Assembly: GCA_027943335.1 (NCBI GenBank)
Contig: BSBK01006386.1
Coordinates: 248,001 to 312,000 of the forward strand
Direction: 5' to 3'
DNA length: 64,000 nucleotides
Origin: Chamaecyparis obtusa
Taxonomy: Eukaryota > Streptophyta > Pinopsida > Cupressales > Cupressaceae
Part shown: in pieces, positions 59,541 to 64,000 of the stretch
Position numbering within the stretch: the stretch's first letter is position 1
Layout of the letters: each line of letters begins with the position of its first letter
Made by a program: the position numbers and the translations under genes
The notes under the pieces: generated by a model
What the model saw: only the letters and a program-made list of their open reading frames with translations
Told to the model about the DNA's origin: nothing
Database searches by the model: none

Positions 59541-60074
59541 CCTTGACTGTCCCCTCAACCAGTGACCCTTCAAAACTGGGTTATCATGCAATTAGTGAGT
59601 GATCCTTCATTCTCCTGGTCTTCCCTACATCCAAACATATTGGAAATACACAATACAATGATAACAAGCCTTTCACAATCCCCTTCCCTCAAGGAACACT
59701 ATCAACATCCAGACCTTGACTGTCCCCTCAACCAGTGACCCTTCAAAACCAGGTTATCATGCAATCAATGAGGGGTCCTTCATTCTCCTGGTCTGCCCTA
59801 CATCCAGACATATTGGAAATACACAATACAATGATAAAAAGTCTTTCACAATCCCCCTTCCCTCAAGGAACACTATCAACTTCCAGACCTTGACTATCCC
59901 CTCAAACTGTCACCCTTCAAAACTGGGTTATCATGTAATCAGTGAGTGATCCTTCATTCTCCTGGTCTGCCCCGCATCCAAACATATTGGAAATACACAA
60001 TACAATGATAAAAAGTATTTGACAATCCCCCTTCCCTAAAGGAACACTATCAACATCTAGACCTTGACTATCCC
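59541..60074. repeat. 174-bp tandem satellite, left part
   Basis: Units start with CCTTGACTGTCCCCTCAA at 59541, 59714, 59888 and 60062, so the period is 173-174 bp. The fourth unit is interrupted after 13 bp by a solo LTR. The ORF at 59716-59949 is an artefact. Confidence 0.9.
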
Positions 60075-63000
60075 TATCATGCCCCACAAGGGAACTAGGA
60101 AAGAGAACAAAGATTCTCTTTAGAAAAGAAAACCTAAGTAATGAATTATGAAAAAATTTGAACTTTAAAAGATTTGCATGAACAATCCATAAACATCATT
60201 TAACTTACAATCCTTCTAGGGTTCCCTAATAGTACATTTATAATTATTTTAAGATCATTAAGTGTACTAACTCTTCAAGCATAACCTTTGAAATTCTTTA
60301 GAGAGAAATATAAATGCTATCATTTTATTACTAACCAATTATTTCCATCAATATTCCCTAAACCTTATTTCATAAACATTTAAAGCATAATCTTTGTAAA
60401 AGAATTTATCTAGGAGTTAAACTATTTTGCATATGAAATTAACACATTTGTTTTACTAACTTTTCTTGAACAATAGTAATAAGAAACATGCCACTTTGCT
60501 TGAAACATATATGAAACTGCTTTTGCTTTTCCAACAACATGATTTACATAAAGTTCACCATTCCCTTTTCTTTTCCCTAAACTTACCCATCCAAATTAAA
60601 TTTGGAATACATTAAATGTTACATTACATTCATTTCCTCTAGGAGGTAATAATAGCTTTACATTTGAGAATAATGAAAGATAAATACAAAGTCTTCTTCC
60701 TTCAAAACTAGAACAATACGCAAGCAAGAATCCATAAGCTCTACAATTGTGAAAGGTACCTCGATAAAAGATTTACCACCCAACCACGTGGATATGAAAA
60801 AGGCCCACTCCCCCGTGCTAGGAGATAAATACCAAGGTCCACAAGGAAATGATATCTAGGCCATACCTAGGGTTGGAGTAACCTTTCCCAAATAACAACT
60901 GAAAAGGAAATTAAAGTACAAACCCTTTCCCAAAAGGTTCTAAGGCTAGGTAGAAACTCTAAGTGACAAGATAGGTTTCCTACCCTTACCAAAACATCAT
61001 AAAAACATAGCACTATAATTTGGAGAGATTTTTAGAGGGTTTGGTGGGTGGAAGTGAGAGGGGAATAAAGTTTTCTTTGAATACAAATGAAAAGCTCTAC
61101 AACTTTCTTGTTCTCTGCCGAGAGGTCATAGCCAGCCCTTTTATATTTGAATAATCTCCATTCCAATGTAAATGTGATTAGAAATGGATTAACATAGTAT
61201 TGGTTTCTATTGCTAACCATTTACATACATGTTTAATTTTTTTTTATGAAGCTTTGAACAGAGGAAGTCCTCATTTACATTGACTATCCCTATTATTGAT
61301 TTGGTGCAATCAGTCAATTGTTTTGAAGTTTAAATGAGAAAATAGGCCCTCCAATTTCTTTGGTTATTATAGATTATGGGAGAAGCCTATTACTATATAA
61401 GTATGTGCCATTAAGTGTTTGAATGCAGGTATATACAAGAGTTTGAAAATAGAGATCTCTGAATGACAAACAATACAATATCAAACAAAATGACCCTCAG
61501 TGCGGGGACCATAACTTTCAATTGAACCATTGGATATTGATGAAATTTAAATATTTTTTTCACAACCTAATTACTCCCATCATCACCATTTTGATTGAGG
61601 ATTTTTTATCATAATCAAAAAATATACACATCTGAGTACGGGTCTATCTAGAGGACAAAAATCTATCATGTTAGGACAGTCATAGGTAAGATGATTGTTT
61701 AAATAAATTTGATCTGTGTTCATGAATTTTATCATTATTGATAGTAATAGGATATTTTTTAGTTCTCTATGTTTGTGTACATTCAATTCATGATACTATC
61801 TCTTTCCTAGAGAGTAGACAAAGAGTAGTGACATAGTTCACAAACTAAATCATAGTCCTATATTATCCAACAAGTAAACAAACAATATGGCATCACAGGA
61901 AACATGATAACACACAAGAGAAATAATAATCATTTATACAATAATATATTTACAATATATCTATCCTTTCTCCTAAGTCCTTTCACACAAGAAAAATAGA
62001 CATAATACAATAGAATAATACATTCTTCATATTGCCTGTACACAGGAAGCAATCACAAATACAGAACAAAAACAATCACACAACTCAAATAAGGAGGAGC
62101 ATCTTCTAGGATAGCTCCTACATGGATTCTGGTGAAGATAACCATTGAAGAAGGAGGAATCAATCAACTTGGCCTACTTCCAGCACTCCACCAAATCCTT
62201 CTGATTACAGACACAACCTTTTCCAAATATACTATAATCAATACTAATATCTTAAAACTAAGATCAATTCTCTTGTGAATAATCTAGCCCACTCCCCATC
62301 CTTCATAGATCTCTCATATAAATAGGTTTAAGGATTGGTTGCATGGGAAAATCAACCGATGCATCCATCCCAACTAAAAGGTAGTTTATAGTTTAGGATT
62401 TAATTAATTTCATTAAAGCCATTCATGGGAAGGGAATAGCTAATTTAATATTATTAATAATAAAATCTAATATGGGAGCCTCATAAATATTAATAAACTA
62501 ATGTTATTTTCCTTTATTTAAGGAAAATGAAATAATTTATTACTATTATTACTTATCACCTTATTTACTAAAGCTATGGTAAAAGATTTACCATATAATA
62601 ATTAATCCTTCAAGTAAATAATTTATTTATTATTATTATTTAAAATACAATTACTTTCACACCATATTATATAGATATATGTAACCATAGGAATACATGT
62701 GCACCCACATGCTTATGTGTACATATATTGTTATAATATTATTAAAAGAAATATTATTATTAATATTATAAACATCTTATTATTATGGTATTATAAAAAT
62801 ATTATTATCCAATCAAATAATAAATCATATTCCATACATAGTAAAATCATGATATATATATGTGTGTGTGCGTGTGTGGTGATCACTAACACAAGATGTT
62901 CTAACAAGATTAGCAAAAATCAATCACAACATCCTATACTCGCATGAAATAATAAATCATATAAATTATCTACTAGCAATGATCAAGCATATCATTAAGA

Positions 63001-63680
63001 ATAATTAAAGCTACCATATCCAAACCTTAGTCTCCAAAAATGCAAGAGACAAGAACAAGCAACAAGATCACCATAATCCAACAAACTGATATACACAATG
63101 ATACATCAACAACACAAGGGACTGACTCAGGAACTCCCTACCTAAGGGTCAAAAGGGTCAGAGGTTGAGTTCCTTCTCATGGTACATTGGTGATATCTCT
63201 GTAACAACAACAACGATCAAGGATTTGAGGGATCCCTTAGACCTATGAGACTGAGTGGAGATGATACCCAGTAACTGCAGTCCTACATCACTGAGAAGAA
63301 ACACCTATGCAAATGTATATATACATAGACATATGAAGATAGGTGACTAGGATTGATACTTCGTGTGGACCTCAAGTGAATAACTAGGACTTCATCCTGA
63401 GTCATGAACACACATTAAACATCTTATACACATGAAAACATAAGACATCATAGATGATAATGGTTAGATTCAAATCCTTGGGTTAGCTTTATAAATCATG
63501 TAAATATAGATGTTTTCAAACTTCATAAACATATAAATGATAACAATAAATAAGTGTATCTAAGCATCTGATAAGTGTATCATCCTCTAAATAAGAAAAA
63601 ATGTAAACATATAGTTCTAACCATCATAATGAAAGTGTCCAAATAAAAGTCCAAGTATAATCATCGGAGAGGGTATTACA
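60075..63680. repeat. Solo LTR, 3.6 kb
   Basis: It starts TATCATGCCCCACAAGG and ends GGGTATTACA. It is flanked by ATCCC (60070-60074) and GTCCC (63681-63685), a 5-bp TSD with one change, and the satellite unit resumes on the far side. Its start resembles the TGTCATGGCC edge of the chromovirus LTR and its length fits the Tekay type, so I infer a related family; if so, its coding orientation is minus. No gene, PBS or internal region is seen. Confidence 0.75.
62846..62880. repeat. (TA)n(TG)n microsatellite
   Basis: ATATATATATGTGTGTGTGC and following GTGTGTGG lie in an AT-rich part of the solo LTR. Confidence 0.85.
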
Positions 63681-64000
63681 GTCCCCTCAACCAGTGACCC
63701 TTCAAAACTGGGTTATCATGCAATCAGTGAGTGATCCTTCATTCTCTTGTTCTACCCTGCATCCAAACATATTGGAAATACACAATATAATGATAACAAG
63801 TCTTTTACAATCCCCCTTCCCTCAATGAACACTATCAACATCTAGCCCTTGACTGTCCCCTCAAGTAGTGACCCTTCAAAACTGGGTTATCATGCAATCA
63901 ATGAGTGATCCTTCATTCTTCTAGTCTGCCCTGCATCCAAACATATTGGAAATACACAATACAATGATAACAAGTCTTTCACAATCTCCCTTCCCTCAAG
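63681..64000. repeat. 174-bp tandem satellite, right part
   Basis: The array resumes within a unit at 63681, with a new unit near 63847, and runs past the window edge. Confidence 0.9.

Larger units (their letters stand above)
58395..64000 (+). mobile_element. Second CACTA-type element, 5' end only
   Basis: The sequence CACTACTATATTTGGGGCC starts exactly where homology to the array unit stops. It resembles the 5' terminus at 1928 (CACTATAATATTTGGGGTC) and shares CAAATTTCGAT downstream and CCCCGATGGTGTC. The other end is not in the window and no transposase is seen, so where the element ends is unknown. The repeats to the right may or may not belong to it. Confidence 0.55.

Noticed and set aside
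59541..60074. CRISPR-like regular repeats
   Set aside because: There are no unique spacers; the 174-bp units are contiguous and this is a plant genome.
1..64000. Host protein-coding gene or structural RNA gene
   Set aside because: I searched for recognisable exons, tRNA-like cloverleaf and rRNA sequence by reading and found none; the only tRNA-related matches are primer binding sites.

Overview
This window looks like intergenic DNA from a very large, repeat-rich plant genome. A gymnosperm such as a conifer is my best guess, but that is inference from the dense nesting, the 3.6-4.4 kb LTRs and the AT-rich decayed coding remnants. No marker gene fixes the species. I see no host gene, rRNA, tRNA or CRISPR array that I can support. 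Nearly every base can be assigned to a transposable element or to a tandem repeat.

Left part (1-28,946). An old minus-strand Ty3/gypsy element carries a gag-like ORF at 195-1298, a primer-binding-site-like motif at 28,537-28,554 and the start of an LTR at 28,558. It appears to be split by a 25.7 kb CACTA DNA transposon (1928-27,655). The CACTA ends match as inverted termini and are flanked by TTT on both sides. Its 5' third (about 2300-9840) is a maze of direct and inverted repeats, including four 108-bp palindromes. A decayed plus-strand TNPD-type transposase gene follows (Transpos_assoc, Transposase_21, DUF4218-like and DUF4216-like parts), with a GRF zinc-finger fragment at the 3' end. Inside the transposase gene sits a minus-strand Tekay/Del-type chromovirus (10,886-21,605) with a 4.4 kb 3' LTR, gag-PR-RT-RH-IN-chromodomain remnants and a truncated 5' LTR. 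About 300 bp of transposase sequence is present on both sides of this retroelement.

Middle part (28,947-41,805). An 8.3 kb plus-strand LTR element (28,947-37,263) has matching LTRs, a tRNA-Met-type PBS and a purine tract. It carries two long ORF remnants: a coiled-coil protein with five zinc-knuckle motifs, and a roughly 1,200-codon acidic/lysine-rich ORF. It has no protease, reverse transcriptase or integrase. The stretch 37,264-41,805 is degraded repeat DNA.

Right part (41,806-64,000). A minus-strand LTR element is arranged as LTR-internal-LTR-internal (41,806-58,394), suggesting a tandem array sharing LTRs. It contains an oppositely oriented related solo LTR (43,988-45,486, TSD GAAAC). 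It also contains a second member of the pol-less two-ORF family (49,710-57,489, minus strand), whose second ORF is interrupted by a copia-like solo LTR (52,271-53,047, TSD AATAG). A second CACTA terminus starts at 58,395. Beyond it lie about 207-bp repeats and a 174-bp tandem satellite, interrupted by a 3.6 kb solo LTR (60,075-63,680) and running off the right edge.

The most unusual content is the pair of independent insertions of the same pol-less, two-ORF LTR retrotransposon family. Next come the recombinant edge of the chromovirus, the palindromic modules in the CACTA element and the W-box-like clusters in one LTR family.
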